Shown here piece by piece: positions 52,104-60,942 of a stretch of DNA of 64,000 nt. Origin of the DNA: Gammaproteobacteria bacterium (lineage in GTDB: Bacteria; Pseudomonadota; Gammaproteobacteria; Eutrophobiales; Eutrophobiaceae); the NCBI GenBank assembly GCA_012103475.1, contig WLWS01000001.1, positions 310,001 through 374,000 of the forward strand. The letters are read 5' to 3'. Within the stretch, counting starts at the first letter, position 1; each line of letters opens with the position of its first letter. Below the pieces are notes generated by a model. It had not been told where the DNA came from and made no database searches. It saw only the letters and a list, made by a program, of their open reading frames with translations. A program made the position numbers and the translations under genes.

Positions 52104-53321
52104 CTAAGAATCCTGCGCAATCTCGTCGTTTATATTCTTGTTCTTCAGACTCGCCGCCAGAATAAAATAACCCAGCAAACCGGAAACAACTGATCCCAGA
52201 ATAATACCCAGACGCTCATCAAATATTCTGTCCACACCGCTGTTTTCAAATGCCAGAGAGCCGATGAACAAACTCATGGTAAAGCCAATACCACATAAAG
52301 CAGCTGTACCATAAAGATTCATCCAGGACATTCCTTTTGGCAAGGAGCTAAAACCCATTTTTATCGCCAGAGCACACAAGCCGAAAATCCCGACCTGTTT
52401 ACCAACCAGTAAGCCCAGAGCGATACCGGTCGACACCTCATGCCCTAGCTGTTCAATTCCAACACCGGAAAAACTGATCCCGGCATTGGCAAAAGCAAAG
52501 ACCGGCAGAATAAAAAATGCCACAACAGTATGCAGATCGTGCTCAAGGCTTTTCAAAGGCGAGGCACCGCCCTCCACTTTTGACTTCAAGGGTACAAACA
52601 TAGCGAGAACGACACCGGCCAATGTTGCGTGTACACCTGATTTCAAGGTCGCCACCCACATAATTAAACCAAACAGAATGTAAACACTGCGTGATTCGAC
52701 ATTCTTTCGGTTCAATAACCACAGAAAAGGCAGGCAGCAGGCGACTACGATAAGAGCTGTAAAAGAGATATTTGCTGTATAGAAAAAGGCGATAATCAGG
52801 ATGGCGCCGATGTCGTCAAAAATTGCCAGTGATGTTAGAAATATTTTCAAAGAAGTCGGAACGCGGGAACCGAGCAAGGCAAGTGCGCCCAGAGCAAAAG
52901 CAATATCCGTTGCCGCCGGAATCGCCCAACCCTTTATAGCAACTGGGTCATCCTGGTTACAATAGACATAAATAAGCGCGGGCACCAGCATACCGCCAAT
53001 TGCACCAACGCCGGGCAGAATGATGTTCCGCTTATCCGACAATTCACCTTCAACCAGCTCTCTCTTCAACTCAAGACCAATAAGAAAAAAGAAAACGGCC
53101 ATCAGACCATCGTTTATCCAGAGTAAAAGAGGCTTGGCAACCTGAAGAGCGCCTATCCGAACTTCGACAGGAGTCGAAAGCAGGAGATCGTAATAAGTCA
53201 GTAAGGGGGTATTGGCACAAATAATCGCCAGAGTCGCAGCAAGGAACAAAATGATCCCGCCAGCCGACTCCATCTTGAAGAATTCAGCGATAAAATTGTC
53301 ATCATGCTTATGCATATTCAT
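52104..53321 (-). CDS. nhaA: NhaA family Na+/H+ antiporter
   Basis: 405 residues, about 12 helices. The conserved membrane Asp pair is present in SLAIFDDIGAILIIAFFYT, together with GWAIPAATDIAFALGALALLG (the discontinuous-helix region) and GFTMSLFIGSLAF near the end. It exports Na+ or Li+ in exchange for two protons and controls pH under alkaline or salt stress. Its ATG overlaps the stop of a GNAT gene by four bases (ATGA), so the two are translationally coupled. Confidence 0.93.
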   Translation of the reverse strand: MNMHKHDDNFIAEFFKMESAGGIILFLAATLAIICANTPLLTYYDLLLSTPVEVRIGALQVAKPLLLWINDGLMAVFFFLIGLELKRELVEGELSDKRNIILPGVGAIGGMLVPALIYVYCNQDDPVAIKGWAIPAATDIAFALGALALLGSRVPTSLKIFLTSLAIFDDIGAILIIAFFYTANISFTALIVVACCLPFLWLLNRKNVESRSVYILFGLIMWVATLKSGVHATLAGVVLAMFVPLKSKVEGGASPLKSLEHDLHTVVAFFILPVFAFANAGISFSGVGIEQLGHEVSTGIALGLLVGKQVGIFGLCALAIKMGFSSLPKGMSWMNLYGTAALCGIGFTMSLFIGSLAFENSGVDRIFDERLGIILGSVVSGLLGYFILAASLKNKNINDEIAQDS

Positions 53322-53755
53322 GTCACCCTGGTTTCTGATAATGATTCAGCAAAATGAAAACTCGAAATTGTCATGCCTTCTCTGAAATAAAATTTGTGAG
53401 CCTGCTCCCTTTGCGTACCGGAATCCAGATGCAGATATTGACATCCTTCTGTTTTAGCCAACTTGCGCAACCAGTCCATAAGTTGACTCCCAAATCCACT
53501 AGAACGCCTCACTGCACTGGTGACCAAGTCATCAACATAGAGATTTTTACCCATAAACAGACTGTTGAATATTCGATAGCCTGCGACCGCGACAATGTCT
53601 CCATCATCCTCAACAAAGGCCATTCTAAAACCTTCCTTTTCCATTTCCCGTATTTGCTCAAGAAACGTGTCTTTTTGCAGATGCGGTCGCAACTCCGACA
53701 TCACTTCGTAACAGGTTATTATGTCCTCATCACTGATTGCGGATCTAATCATCAT
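53318..53755 (-). CDS. GNAT family N-acetyltransferase
   Basis: 145 residues. Motif A covers NLYVDDLVTSAVRRSSGFGSQL with the acetyl-CoA loop RRSSGFGS, and motif B is HLDSGTQREQAHKFYFREGM. An upstream strand (MAFVEDDGDIVAVAGYRIF) is typical. Overlaps nhaA by four bases. Substrate unknown. Confidence 0.86.
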   Translation of the reverse strand: MMIRSAISDEDIITCYEVMSELRPHLQKDTFLEQIREMEKEGFRMAFVEDDGDIVAVAGYRIFNSLFMGKNLYVDDLVTSAVRRSSGFGSQLMDWLRKLAKTEGCQYLHLDSGTQREQAHKFYFREGMTISSFHFAESLSETRVT

Positions 53756-53837
53756 TCTCTCCGGATAATTTTTATAGATATTATTTGATATTGAACGGCA
53801 GATCCGAAGGGATCAGATTAAACTGCTCGGGGAAAAC

Positions 53838-54278
53838 CTAGTTGTAGTCCTGTGCCAATACTCGCTCCGGCTTTAGCATAATTAAAGCACTGTCGGCACC
53901 GTTTCCGGCACTTTCATTGTACGAATGTGCTTCATCATCACTGTCGTAGTAACGACGAACCAGTCTCCAGCTCAAGTCATCATAAGCCGGCGTATTCGCA
54001 CGTTGCACTATTTCCGCTTCACCTGTCATGATTACTGCACGTGAATCCGGAGGATCGCCAGCCACGCAAATACTTATTGCAGGATCACGACTGAGATTTT
54101 TGTACTTGGCACTGCGTGTGTAAATATTGATGTAAATCTGACCATCTTCGTAAAGATACCAGACCGGGCTTTGTTGCGGCGGGCCTTTTGCTCTGTTGGT
54201 TCCAACAATGGCAAAACGTGGTTTTTCAAGGAACTCTCTAATTTGCTCCTCTGACATTATTACAGCTTTTATACTCAT
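53838..54278 (-). CDS. PPOX-class (pyridoxamine-5'-phosphate-oxidase-like) flavin or F420 protein
   Basis: 146 residues with the split-barrel fold. The N-terminal FLEKPRFAIVGTNRAKGPPQ, then SPVWYLYEDGQIYINIYTRS, then KYKNLSRDPAISICVAGD and ALIMLKPERVLAQDYN follow PPOX-class order. Members bind FMN or F420 and act as oxidases, reductases or heme-utilisation proteins; which applies here is unclear. The coding end lies 82 bases downstream of the GNAT start region. Confidence 0.8.
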   Translation of the reverse strand: MSIKAVIMSEEQIREFLEKPRFAIVGTNRAKGPPQQSPVWYLYEDGQIYINIYTRSAKYKNLSRDPAISICVAGDPPDSRAVIMTGEAEIVQRANTPAYDDLSWRLVRRYYDSDDEAHSYNESAGNGADSALIMLKPERVLAQDYN

Positions 54279-54308
54279 CCCAAATCCTTACGACACTACT
54301 CCAATGAA

Positions 54309-54620
54309 TCAGACAAAAACGCTAAAAAGAAAACTAAGCACAATTAAAGATAAAAACAGTCGATGTGCGAATTTCAAATCATCACCCACCATAGTCAGTA
54401 CCGGATTTTTTAACTCCCTGTATTCGTCAGAAAACAGAAAACGAAAGAGGTTACGTTCGGCTCGTATTGTTTTGGAGACGATTTTCGGCTTATCCAGATT
54501 GTTCCATTTTTCCTCATGATTATTTTCCAGAAGATTAACGAAGCGAATATGAAGTACCGCAAGCCAGACGCCAACTGTTGCAATTGCTCCGGTAAACATC
54601 AGGACGAATTCTTTACTCAT
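54309..54620 (-). CDS. Small two-helix membrane protein, weakly UspB-like
   Basis: 103 residues. Hydrophobic helices at about 6-28 (VLMFTGAIATVGVWLAVLHI) and at the C-terminus (LFLSLIVLSFLFSVFV). The charged centre includes FRFLFSDEYRELKNPVLT, which resembles the layout of UspB (two terminal helices and a YxxR-like middle). I do not recognise the family with confidence. It is closely followed by the zinc-finger gene upstream on this strand. Confidence 0.5.
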   Translation of the reverse strand: MSKEFVLMFTGAIATVGVWLAVLHIRFVNLLENNHEEKWNNLDKPKIVSKTIRAERNLFRFLFSDEYRELKNPVLTMVGDDLKFAHRLFLSLIVLSFLFSVFV

Positions 54621-54662
54621 ATGGTTTTCTCCAAATTCACTAACTCAAGGTCAAACCAGCTA

Positions 54663-54929
54663 CTAGCGTAGCTGACTGTCCTTACTTCCACGTCTGTTAA
54701 AACTGCTGGATATAACATCAAGTTTTTCCACCTCAGATTGACAGCTGACACAATAACGTACGCCCGGGAGTGCCAATCGACGCTGTTCCGGAATGACGGC
54801 TTCGCACTCTTCACAGTGGCTTAAACTTTTACCTTGGGCGAGTTTTGCCCTCGCCTCTTTCACTGCGTCCTCAATACTGGCATCGATTTGTTCCTGGACA
54901 GCACCCTCCGGTGCCCAACCACTTGCCAT
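54663..54929 (-). CDS. DksA/TraR-type C4 zinc-finger protein
   Basis: About 88 residues. The second half carries CEECEAVIPEQRRLALPG and YCVSCQSEVE, the four-cysteine zinc finger typical of DksA/TraR/YbiI proteins; the N-terminal part is a short helical region (EDAVKEARAKLAQGKS), so it lacks the long coiled coil of full DksA. I start at 54929, where AGGAGAG is five bases upstream. Likely binds RNA polymerase or acts as a small regulator. Confidence 0.82.
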   Translation of the reverse strand: MASGWAPEGAVQEQIDASIEDAVKEARAKLAQGKSLSHCEECEAVIPEQRRLALPGVRYCVSCQSEVEKLDVISSSFNRRGSKDSQLR

Positions 54930-55095
54930 TGCCACTCTCCTGCTACTTGCTCGATTACCCAAATAGTATAGTGCTCTGCGCTCATAAAAGGATCAAAAAT
55001 ATAAACAGAGATTATTCCCAAGAGCTCATTCTTTATGAATCTTTCACAGTTTAAAATTTGTATCGAATTGTTTTTACGCAATATTTTGCGCATCC

Positions 55096-55428
55096 TCAGA
55101 TAAACCAGATGCCATTTGTAAGCTGACAGTCAAAGGCGTCCAGAAGCATGTGCAAGGACAAACCCAGACCAATCAAACGTGTTTTTGAATGAAAACAGAG
55201 CGCGAAATACAGACCGATAAACCAAAGCTCATGCAGGGGATGAAAACCAATACTGCAACGGTTTGGATCATAAACCGGTACCGCCAGAAAGTGATCAATG
55301 TCTACCAACATCGTTGCTGTCATTGTAAAGAAAGCAAACTTCCACATCTCTCTGTAGAACACAGCAGTAACCATCGCCGGTGCGAGAAAATGCAAGACTA
55401 TGTGAGACATTTTGTCAAAACAGGACAA
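55096..55428 (-). CDS. DUF6122-like small membrane protein
   Basis: 110 residues. It begins LHFLAPAMVTAVFYREMWK and has VDIDHFLAVPVYDPNRCSIGFHPLHELWFIGLY, a pattern rich in conserved His and Asp characteristic of the small membrane-hydrolase-like DUF6122 group (HxxxP, DxDH, HPLH). Three hydrophobic segments are seen. Metal-dependent activity would be plausible but unproven. It ends six bases before the downstream acyltransferase gene region. Confidence 0.65.
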   Translation of the reverse strand: MSCFDKMSHIVLHFLAPAMVTAVFYREMWKFAFFTMTATMLVDIDHFLAVPVYDPNRCSIGFHPLHELWFIGLYFALCFHSKTRLIGLGLSLHMLLDAFDCQLTNGIWFI

Positions 55429-55434
55429 TGCCAG

Positions 55435-57417
55435 TCACTGCGTATCCAATAGAATGTTCATCTTATTGATACGCTGCCTGATTTCTGGAATCAGAGAACG
55501 CACGAAAGAGTCGGTAAGATGTTGGCTGTCACGGAACACCACGATACGATTTGGATCACCTGCCTGACATGTACCCTCCGGGCAAACCAGATCGTTAAAA
55601 TTGAGCACATAAACATTTGGAAAACGGTCAGCAGCCTCGGACAGATAATTCGCGACAGTCCGGGCCGGCCCGTTACGGTCTTCAGCTATACACTCCTCGA
55701 CCGGAAATGCATCAGGTGACTCTGAGAGGTGTCGTGTGATGCAACCGGGACCGTCAAAGCCAAGAGTTGGTGTACCAGCAATCACTAGAACTGAGCCTGC
55801 TGACTCACTTAGTTGCTCAAATATTCTTTCACTACCTTCGACCCATTGTGTTTCACTGAAGTCATAAGTCGCTGAACTGCCCAGCACAATAATATCGGGT
55901 TCTAGCTTTTGCATAAGTTCCAGAACCAGATTGCGCCAGTCTCTGTAAACATCGAACACCCTGCCGATGTATTTATCAAAAATATCCTCGTCAACTATCG
56001 GGCACGAGGATTTGGTCAACACCACTGTTCGCCAGTCCGGTTGGGTAAAAATTGCAGGAATTATCGAAAGCCATTGCATTCCAATACTGTCACCCAGCAC
56101 TACCACATTCCTTTCAGCATCGTCATCTCCTGAAAGACAAGGTTCGACTCGCGCATGTCGATACCAGGCATCGCAAGATGCGGAATAAATTCCCGGCACA
56201 TCCAGGCGCCAGTCATTGCTCTGCATGTCTAACATTTCTGATTCAGAGCTTGAACGAAGAAGATGAAAGAACGCAGCCACTACCAGCAGCATTAGCAGTA
56301 TAGCGAAGAGCAGGCTGCGACCCGGCTTTAACTGACTATAGCGACCTTTCCAAAACGGTAATTCGACATATTTGTAGCTCAGCGTCGCCAAAAACAGGGA
56401 TAATGAAACCAGACCAGCGATCTGCCAGGGCTGATTTTTAAACCCCAGAGAGAAACCAATAATCAATACAGGCCAGTGCCAGAGGTACCAGGAATAAGAA
56501 CGATCACCAATCCATACCAAAACAGGATTGGCCAGAGGGTTAGTTGAGTTATCGGTCTGACCGGAACCGGCCAGAATGATCAGCGCCGCCCCTAGGGAAG
56601 GCAAAATTGCCCATACACCCGGGTACCTTAGATTTGAATGTAAAACTATGCCACTGCCAATAACCAATACAAGACCGCTGTAAAAAACGAAGCCCCTCTG
56701 ACGTACAGCGATACTGGATTTTGTGAACAGCACATAAACTAAGGCGCCGAAAGAAAATTGCCAGATTCTTGATGGCATCAGATAGAAAGCGAACTGAACC
56801 GCGCTTGTACTCAAATAAAGACAAAGACTGAGACTGGCAAAGATAACGACACCAAGAAAAACAAGTGTTGGCTTCTGCTTGTTTACAGGCAGGTTTTTCC
56901 TGTGAAACTTTAAGGCAAACAATAGTAGCAATGGCCAGACGAGGTAAAACTGTTCCTCGACACCTAAGGACCAGGTATGCAGAAAAAGATCGTTCACAGC
57001 CAGTTCATCAAAGTAATCAAGTTCGCGAAGAGCGAAATAAATATTGCTGGTCCAGGTTGAAGCATAAATTGCCGAACCCAGTTGCGCTTTCACTTCCGTG
57101 AACGACAAAAGCCAGAACGCACAAGCGGTCATTACAGCAAGAACAAATAACAGGGCAGGCAGCAGACGTTTCAGGCGTCGTGCATAAAAACGACTGAAAC
57201 TGATTCTCCCATTCCGTTCGTATTCGCGTATCAACAAGCCTGAAATCAAAAAACCGGAGAGTACGAAAAATATGTCGACGCCGACGAAACCGCCAGTCAG
57301 AAAAGGGAACTCTGCATGAGACAGAACAACCAGGATGATTGCAATGGCACGTAAACCCTGGAGATCCGGACGAAACACCAACGAACTCGTGGTCTCTGAC
57401 TCAGGTGGATTATTCAC
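55435..57417 (-). CDS. OafA/YrhL-type membrane acyltransferase with C-terminal SGNH domain
   Basis: 660 residues. The N-terminal acyltransferase-3 domain (about 15-370) contains RPDLQGLRAIAIILVVLSHA, FVGVDIFFVLSGFLISGLL and ten or so helices; the catalytic His is in VLSHAEFP. After a final helix (LFAILLMLLVVAAFFHLL) a soluble SGNH-hydrolase-like domain follows with NVVVLGDSIGMQW. Proteins of this plan O-acetylate peptidoglycan, LPS or exopolysaccharide. No sugar-biosynthesis genes are near, so the acceptor is unknown. Confidence 0.88.
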   Translation of the reverse strand: MNNPPESETTSSLVFRPDLQGLRAIAIILVVLSHAEFPFLTGGFVGVDIFFVLSGFLISGLLIREYERNGRISFSRFYARRLKRLLPALLFVLAVMTACAFWLLSFTEVKAQLGSAIYASTWTSNIYFALRELDYFDELAVNDLFLHTWSLGVEEQFYLVWPLLLLFALKFHRKNLPVNKQKPTLVFLGVVIFASLSLCLYLSTSAVQFAFYLMPSRIWQFSFGALVYVLFTKSSIAVRQRGFVFYSGLVLVIGSGIVLHSNLRYPGVWAILPSLGAALIILAGSGQTDNSTNPLANPVLVWIGDRSYSWYLWHWPVLIIGFSLGFKNQPWQIAGLVSLSLFLATLSYKYVELPFWKGRYSQLKPGRSLLFAILLMLLVVAAFFHLLRSSSESEMLDMQSNDWRLDVPGIYSASCDAWYRHARVEPCLSGDDDAERNVVVLGDSIGMQWLSIIPAIFTQPDWRTVVLTKSSCPIVDEDIFDKYIGRVFDVYRDWRNLVLELMQKLEPDIIVLGSSATYDFSETQWVEGSERIFEQLSESAGSVLVIAGTPTLGFDGPGCITRHLSESPDAFPVEECIAEDRNGPARTVANYLSEAADRFPNVYVLNFNDLVCPEGTCQAGDPNRIVVFRDSQHLTDSFVRSLIPEIRQRINKMNILLDTQ

Positions 57418-57452
57418 ATCTTACGAAACTGATAGGTGTTTGAATGCAATTA

Positions 57453-58040
57453 TTATCCTAACCTGCCAATAGCCTGAACTACTGCACCCCGGCCGGAATG
57501 ATAGCTGCCTTCAATTACATCACGTTCTAGCTCCTGCAGCTGTTTAAATTCCAGACCATTCAATTCCTCACGCAGTAATTCAGCTGACATCATTAAGTCT
57601 TCTGTCGGTGGGCCACCGGTCCCGTGTGCCAATTGAGCTGCAGTGTAAGCTTCTAGTAAAAACACGCCATTAGTTTTGAGTGCATGTACGATTTTCTTGT
57701 GTAGCTTTTTCCGAATATGCAAAGGAATATGACAAAATATGGAAACGATCCCATCCCATTTTTTTAAACCGGGGTCAAAATCTTCTAGATCTGCATGCAC
57801 AATCTCTATTGTGCAGTCATTTTCATCAGCCAGTTTCTCGGCTTTTTTTAAGCCAATAATTGAGGAATCTACAGCAGTAACTTTATAACCCTGTCTGGCA
57901 AGGAAAACGGCATTTCGTCCTTCTCCCTCGGCCAGACAAAGCACCTTACCCAACGGCATTGCAGTAAAGTTATCATGCAAAAAAGTATTTGGCTCCGTAC
58001 CATAAATGTACTCAGCTCCATCATATTTTTCATCCCACAT
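57453..58040 (-). CDS. SAM-dependent methyltransferase (TehB/class I type)
   Basis: 195 residues. The SAM site is VLCLAEGEGRNAVFLARQGY (motif I, GEGRNA), with VTAVDSSIIGL (acidic loop) and FDPGLKKWDGIVSIFCH, then LLEAYTAAQL. The N-terminal WDEKYDGAEYIYGTEPN is typical of TehB/thiopurine-like enzymes. Substrate unknown. It lies among small accessory genes, with a possible attC remnant at its start, and may be an old cassette. Confidence 0.83.
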   Translation of the reverse strand: MWDEKYDGAEYIYGTEPNTFLHDNFTAMPLGKVLCLAEGEGRNAVFLARQGYKVTAVDSSIIGLKKAEKLADENDCTIEIVHADLEDFDPGLKKWDGIVSIFCHIPLHIRKKLHKKIVHALKTNGVFLLEAYTAAQLAHGTGGPPTEDLMMSAELLREELNGLEFKQLQELERDVIEGSYHSGRGAVVQAIGRLG

Positions 58041-58058
58041 AACGTCTCCCGCTGGCTC
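58037..58058. repeat. Possible degenerate attC half-site
   Basis: ACATAACGTCTCCCGCTGGC starts with the same ACATAACGTC found in the array attC sites at 62192 and 62679. It lies exactly between the DUF4396-like gene and the methyltransferase start, where a cassette border is expected. The partner arm is missing, so this is a remnant at best. Confidence 0.3.
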
Positions 58059-58086
58059 AACTACTAATCAAACTTTCTGAATCGGA

Positions 58087-58515
58087 TCAATGACAGGACT
58101 TCCCGTGCTTTTGTAATCTCCAGTAATTATAAGGCCAGGGAGTAATGAAACCCATAAACAGTGCAATCGGAATAACCCACCAGGTCAGTATGGCTCCACC
58201 CGTAAAAATATAATCGGTCAAATTCATTGCGGTTTCCATCGCCAATATGGATATAAAACTCATACCAAAGGCTGTCTTAATTGCATCACGTAATTTGAAA
58301 TTAGACCTAATTAATATCACGGTTTCAAGCGCAATACTGCTTAGAAGTCCATTGAACATTGCAAGCATCATCACTGTGAGTGTTGAAAGGCTATGTTCCG
58401 CAAATTGAAAATAGGCTATGGTGCCAAAATCCCCGGCCGCACAACCAATCAAACACCATTTTGTGTTATGTGCGCTCTTTATCCAGTTTTTTCGGTTATT
58501 CCAGACAATACTCAT
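58087..58515 (-). CDS. DUF4396 family membrane protein
   Basis: 142 residues with about four hydrophobic segments. The C-terminal WPYNYWRLQKHGKSCH and the charged-in-membrane ALETVILIRSNF and AMETAMNLTDY match DUF4396, found in many bacteria as a small copper- or heme-linked-looking membrane protein of unknown role. The N-terminus carries WCLIGCAAGDFGTI, the family's Cys-containing helix start. No functional partner is near. Confidence 0.75.
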   Translation of the reverse strand: MSIVWNNRKNWIKSAHNTKWCLIGCAAGDFGTIAYFQFAEHSLSTLTVMMLAMFNGLLSSIALETVILIRSNFKLRDAIKTAFGMSFISILAMETAMNLTDYIFTGGAILTWWVIPIALFMGFITPWPYNYWRLQKHGKSCH

Positions 58516-58557
58516 CGCGAAACCCTACATTGCTATTCAATGGATTACATTGAAGGT

Positions 58558-58580
58558 ACATAACGCTCGCTCGCTGATCC
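58558..58580. repeat. Possible degenerate attC half-site
   Basis: ACATAACGCTCGCTCGCTGATCC at the DUF4396/SRPBCC gene border resembles the left arm of the array attC sites (ACATAACG). The opposite arm cannot be found nearby. Listed because it falls at the correct place for an eroded cassette junction. Confidence 0.28.
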
Positions 58581-58600
58581 TTTTTGTATAGTTTATTTTT

Positions 58601-59020
58601 CTAGTCACTATTTGCCAGATTCATTTGCAACCATTCAAATCGCCTTTTCATCGGAGTGAAGTAATGGTCAGTCCAACCAGATTCCTCATAGTTGGTCTGC
58701 CCATCGGGTACATTGCTATGTCGCAACTTCAGGCGCGTCCTGTCTTCTACTTTTTCAAGAGTAAGCTCTATAATCGAATCACTATGCCCGGATTCAAAGT
58801 GACTGGTTCTCCATGATTGAACTATGCGTGTATTTGCATCTAGTTCAAGGTTTTCCCCGGTGATGTATCCATCCCAGGCATCATATGAGTCTCCGACCTG
58901 ATCTGTAACATGCGCTACGCCACCTGTCATGGCTGTATGACCTTCTGAGGACAACCAGGAATCATATATTTGTTTTGGACTACCGGGTAACTCGGTGACG
59001 AGTGTGAATTCATAAGACAT
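58601..59020 (-). CDS. SRPBCC/AHSA1-type ligand-binding protein
   Basis: 139 residues. The START-like fold is suggested by FTLVTELPGSPKQIYDSWLS at the N-terminus, AWDGYITGENLELDANTRIV, SWRTSHFESGHSD and a closing helix WTDHYFTPMKRRFEWLQ. The last stretch is typical of AHSA1 (activator of Hsp90 homolog) relatives. Likely binds a hydrophobic ligand; no partner is visible. Confidence 0.8.
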   Translation of the reverse strand: MSYEFTLVTELPGSPKQIYDSWLSSEGHTAMTGGVAHVTDQVGDSYDAWDGYITGENLELDANTRIVQSWRTSHFESGHSDSIIELTLEKVEDRTRLKLRHSNVPDGQTNYEESGWTDHYFTPMKRRFEWLQMNLANSD

Positions 59021-59124
59021 TTTTTTATCCTTGATTATCGATTATAGAACACCATAAGGTTGTATTTAGCCACCGCTTCCTGTTGTCGGAAGAATTGCCT
59101 TTATTGGGTTTGTCAGGGCATCGA

Positions 59125-59658
59125 CTAAGCAACAAATTCTGGCAAACTTTTCAGAAACTCTTTGCCAGCCCCAGTAACCCATATATATTCATTCTTGTAT
59201 TTCGCAGCGAACGCCAGCCGTCCAAATATAGCTGAAACAAGAACCATCAGAAGAACAAGCATAGAAATACCAAGAAAGAACGTTAACTCAGTTAGGCTAC
59301 CTATGATAATTCCTGCCGTAATAACAGCCACCATAGTCCATTGAAATATCAGGAAGTTTTTGCGCCTTTTAACGTGCCGCTCACACAAGGGTAAATCCAC
59401 TGTGAATTTTTTACGGAATATTAGAGCCAATATAATTGTTATAAGTACGTTAATTAAAATTGATAGATATATCCAGGGGTTAATATATGTAAGCTTAACT
59501 TCCTTTTTCAGAATTGTATCTTCATTACATTTAAAGCATCTGGAAGGCCATTCCACATCAGGTCTAATCACTACATAGCGGCCATTTCGACATATATCAT
59601 CATGCAGTACATCAATCAAAGAGCTTTTTGGTGTCTCATAGGGTGATTCAACAGACAT
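59125..59658 (-). CDS. Membrane protein of unknown function with N-terminal zinc-ribbon-like start
   Basis: 177 residues. A CFKCN motif near residue 38 and a CERH motif near residue 92 could hold a metal between two membrane segments. Four hydrophobic stretches: WIYLSILINVLITIILALIF, FLIFQWTMVAVITAG, LTELTFFLGISMLVLLMVLV and a short final one. Located at the boundary of the cassette region. I do not recognise the family. Confidence 0.6.
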   Translation of the reverse strand: MSVESPYETPKSSLIDVLHDDICRNGRYVVIRPDVEWPSRCFKCNEDTILKKEVKLTYINPWIYLSILINVLITIILALIFRKKFTVDLPLCERHVKRRKNFLIFQWTMVAVITAGIIIGSLTELTFFLGISMLVLLMVLVSAIFGRLAFAAKYKNEYIWVTGAGKEFLKSLPEFVA

Positions 59659-59740
59659 TAAAATTGTTCCATATCAAATATCTCACATACTAGACACTTG
59701 GCAAAAAATTATTAGCCTGGACGATTTGTAATATTCTTCG

Positions 59741-60175
59741 TCAGCCAATTCCTATTTGAGAAAGAACCACGCCAATCAGAATTACGAGAACCAGCACTCC
59801 TAGTGCGATGGTTAAGAACTGAAACGCAATAGCTCCGCCTCCCAAAACTGCTGCCCCTCCGGCAACACGGATTGGCTCCTTTTTAGCATAGCCAATTATG
59901 CCGAAAATAACTGCTAGCCCACCCAGTAAGGCTATTGCTATCTGAGTTCCATCATCCAGATCATATTCGGAGACAACTGATTTTCTTTCCCTTTCCTCTC
60001 CTTTCAATGCAGCTATAGTCGCATCTCGAATCGCGACGGCTTTGTCAGCAACAATATCCTCGACAGAGGGTTGTGGAGAAAATGGGCCTGCGTAGAAATG
60101 AAAAAGTGCTGTCAACAACGCGATTGAACCAAGTCCAATTCCAATGAAACCATACTTTGTCTTCTGATTTTCCAT
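59741..60175 (-). CDS. Small membrane protein of unknown function (likely cassette gene)
   Basis: 144 residues with three hydrophobic segments: near the N-terminus (GLGSIALLTALFHFYAG), at about 83-100 (IAIALLGGLAVIFGIIGY) and at the C-terminus (GVLVLVILIGVVLSQIGIG). No known motif. It is the gene just downstream (in the array reading direction) of the last clear attC site, and no attC follows it, so it may be the terminal cassette or the flanking chromosome. Confidence 0.6.
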   Translation of the reverse strand: MENQKTKYGFIGIGLGSIALLTALFHFYAGPFSPQPSVEDIVADKAVAIRDATIAALKGEERERKSVVSEYDLDDGTQIAIALLGGLAVIFGIIGYAKKEPIRVAGGAAVLGGGAIAFQFLTIALGVLVLVILIGVVLSQIGIG

Positions 60176-60191
60176 ATTCTCTCCTTAGGCA

Positions 60192-60262
60192 ATATAACGT
60201 CATTCTACGCAGCACGCGCTTTATGCGCGTCCGGTGGAGCGTATTTGAGTAAGTTGTTAGGT
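60192..60262 (-). repeat. attC site (cassette recombination site) F
   Basis: Outer boxes ATATAAC (60192-60198) and GTTAGGT (60256-60262), the latter a perfect GTTRRRY. The inner stem is TGCGCGTCC against a CACGCGC-type partner. Lies 28 bases downstream of the 60291 gene stop. Confidence 0.7.
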
Positions 60263-60290
60263 ATTATCTGTATATGCAGATATAGCCTAT

Positions 60291-60881
60291 TCACTTTATA
60301 TTGTCTAATATTAGAACCCCTGCATTAATAGCGTCTTCCAACTCTACCGGTTTGTGGCCAGATAGAAGAAACCACGGAACGTTCGTCGTTCCTTTCACTG
60401 GACGAATCATGATGCCAGAAGATTCCTGTGTCCTATAATACTCAGGACATAAAGTATGTACTAAAGGTTTTGGGTGCAAACACCAGCGAGAACCTGTACC
60501 TCTAATTTTCATTCCATAAACTTCTTCATTCTCCAACCCTTCCAAAATTATCGCCTGTCTCAAAAGCTTAACGTCACTTAATACTTCTGATATGCCCTGA
60601 GCATCGAGGTAAACTTGATCTGTAGATTTTTCATTTGCCAGATTGACCCTGATACCTCGCATTTCCTGTATAGGCTGCTCCTCGGTTTCCAAAACAATGG
60701 CTGTTATTGTTACGGAAGTCTTATCACTACTAATATGCGCAGCCTCTTGAGCGAAAATGATATTTACATTTGAACGGTGTGCGAACTCCTCTAATGGTGT
60801 TGCGAGAAGACCCCGGTTCTCCTCGCCCCAACACTGCAAAGCCATCAGTATCAATACAACAGACATAATGGTCTTATACAT
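60291..60881 (-). CDS. Exported protein of unknown function (cassette gene)
   Basis: 196 residues with a signal peptide (MSVVLILMALQCWGEE). The mature start LLATPLEEFAHRSNVNIIFA resembles the secretin/TonB-receptor short N-terminal (STN) domain, where such a sequence binds partner proteins, but the rest (VSSDKTSVTITAIVLETEEQ, RGTGSRWCLHPKPLVHTL) is unfamiliar. Flanked by attC sites on both sides, so it is a complete cassette. Confidence 0.68.
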   Translation of the reverse strand: MYKTIMSVVLILMALQCWGEENRGLLATPLEEFAHRSNVNIIFAQEAAHISSDKTSVTITAIVLETEEQPIQEMRGIRVNLANEKSTDQVYLDAQGISEVLSDVKLLRQAIILEGLENEEVYGMKIRGTGSRWCLHPKPLVHTLCPEYYRTQESSGIMIRPVKGTTNVPWFLLSGHKPVELEDAINAGVLILDNIK

Positions 60882-60884
60882 GAT

Positions 60885-60942
60885 ACCTAACGTCTGTTCT
60901 CAAGCGCCGCTGCAAACAGGCGCTTGGAGAGCCTTGTTAATA
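60885..60942 (-). repeat. attC site E
   Basis: Boxes ACCTAAC (60885-60891) and GTTAATA (60936-60942), arms AAGCGCC ... GGCGCTT. The stop codon of the lipoprotein gene (60937-60939) lies inside the right box. Confidence 0.75.

Noticed and set aside
54617..54814. 65-codon minus-strand frame inside the zinc-finger gene
   Set aside because: It is an alternative frame of the DksA-like gene, whose four-cysteine motif identifies the true frame.
54860..55093. 77-codon minus-strand open frame
   Set aside because: It overlaps the zinc-finger gene region and the flanking spacer, shows no ribosome site and no typical composition.
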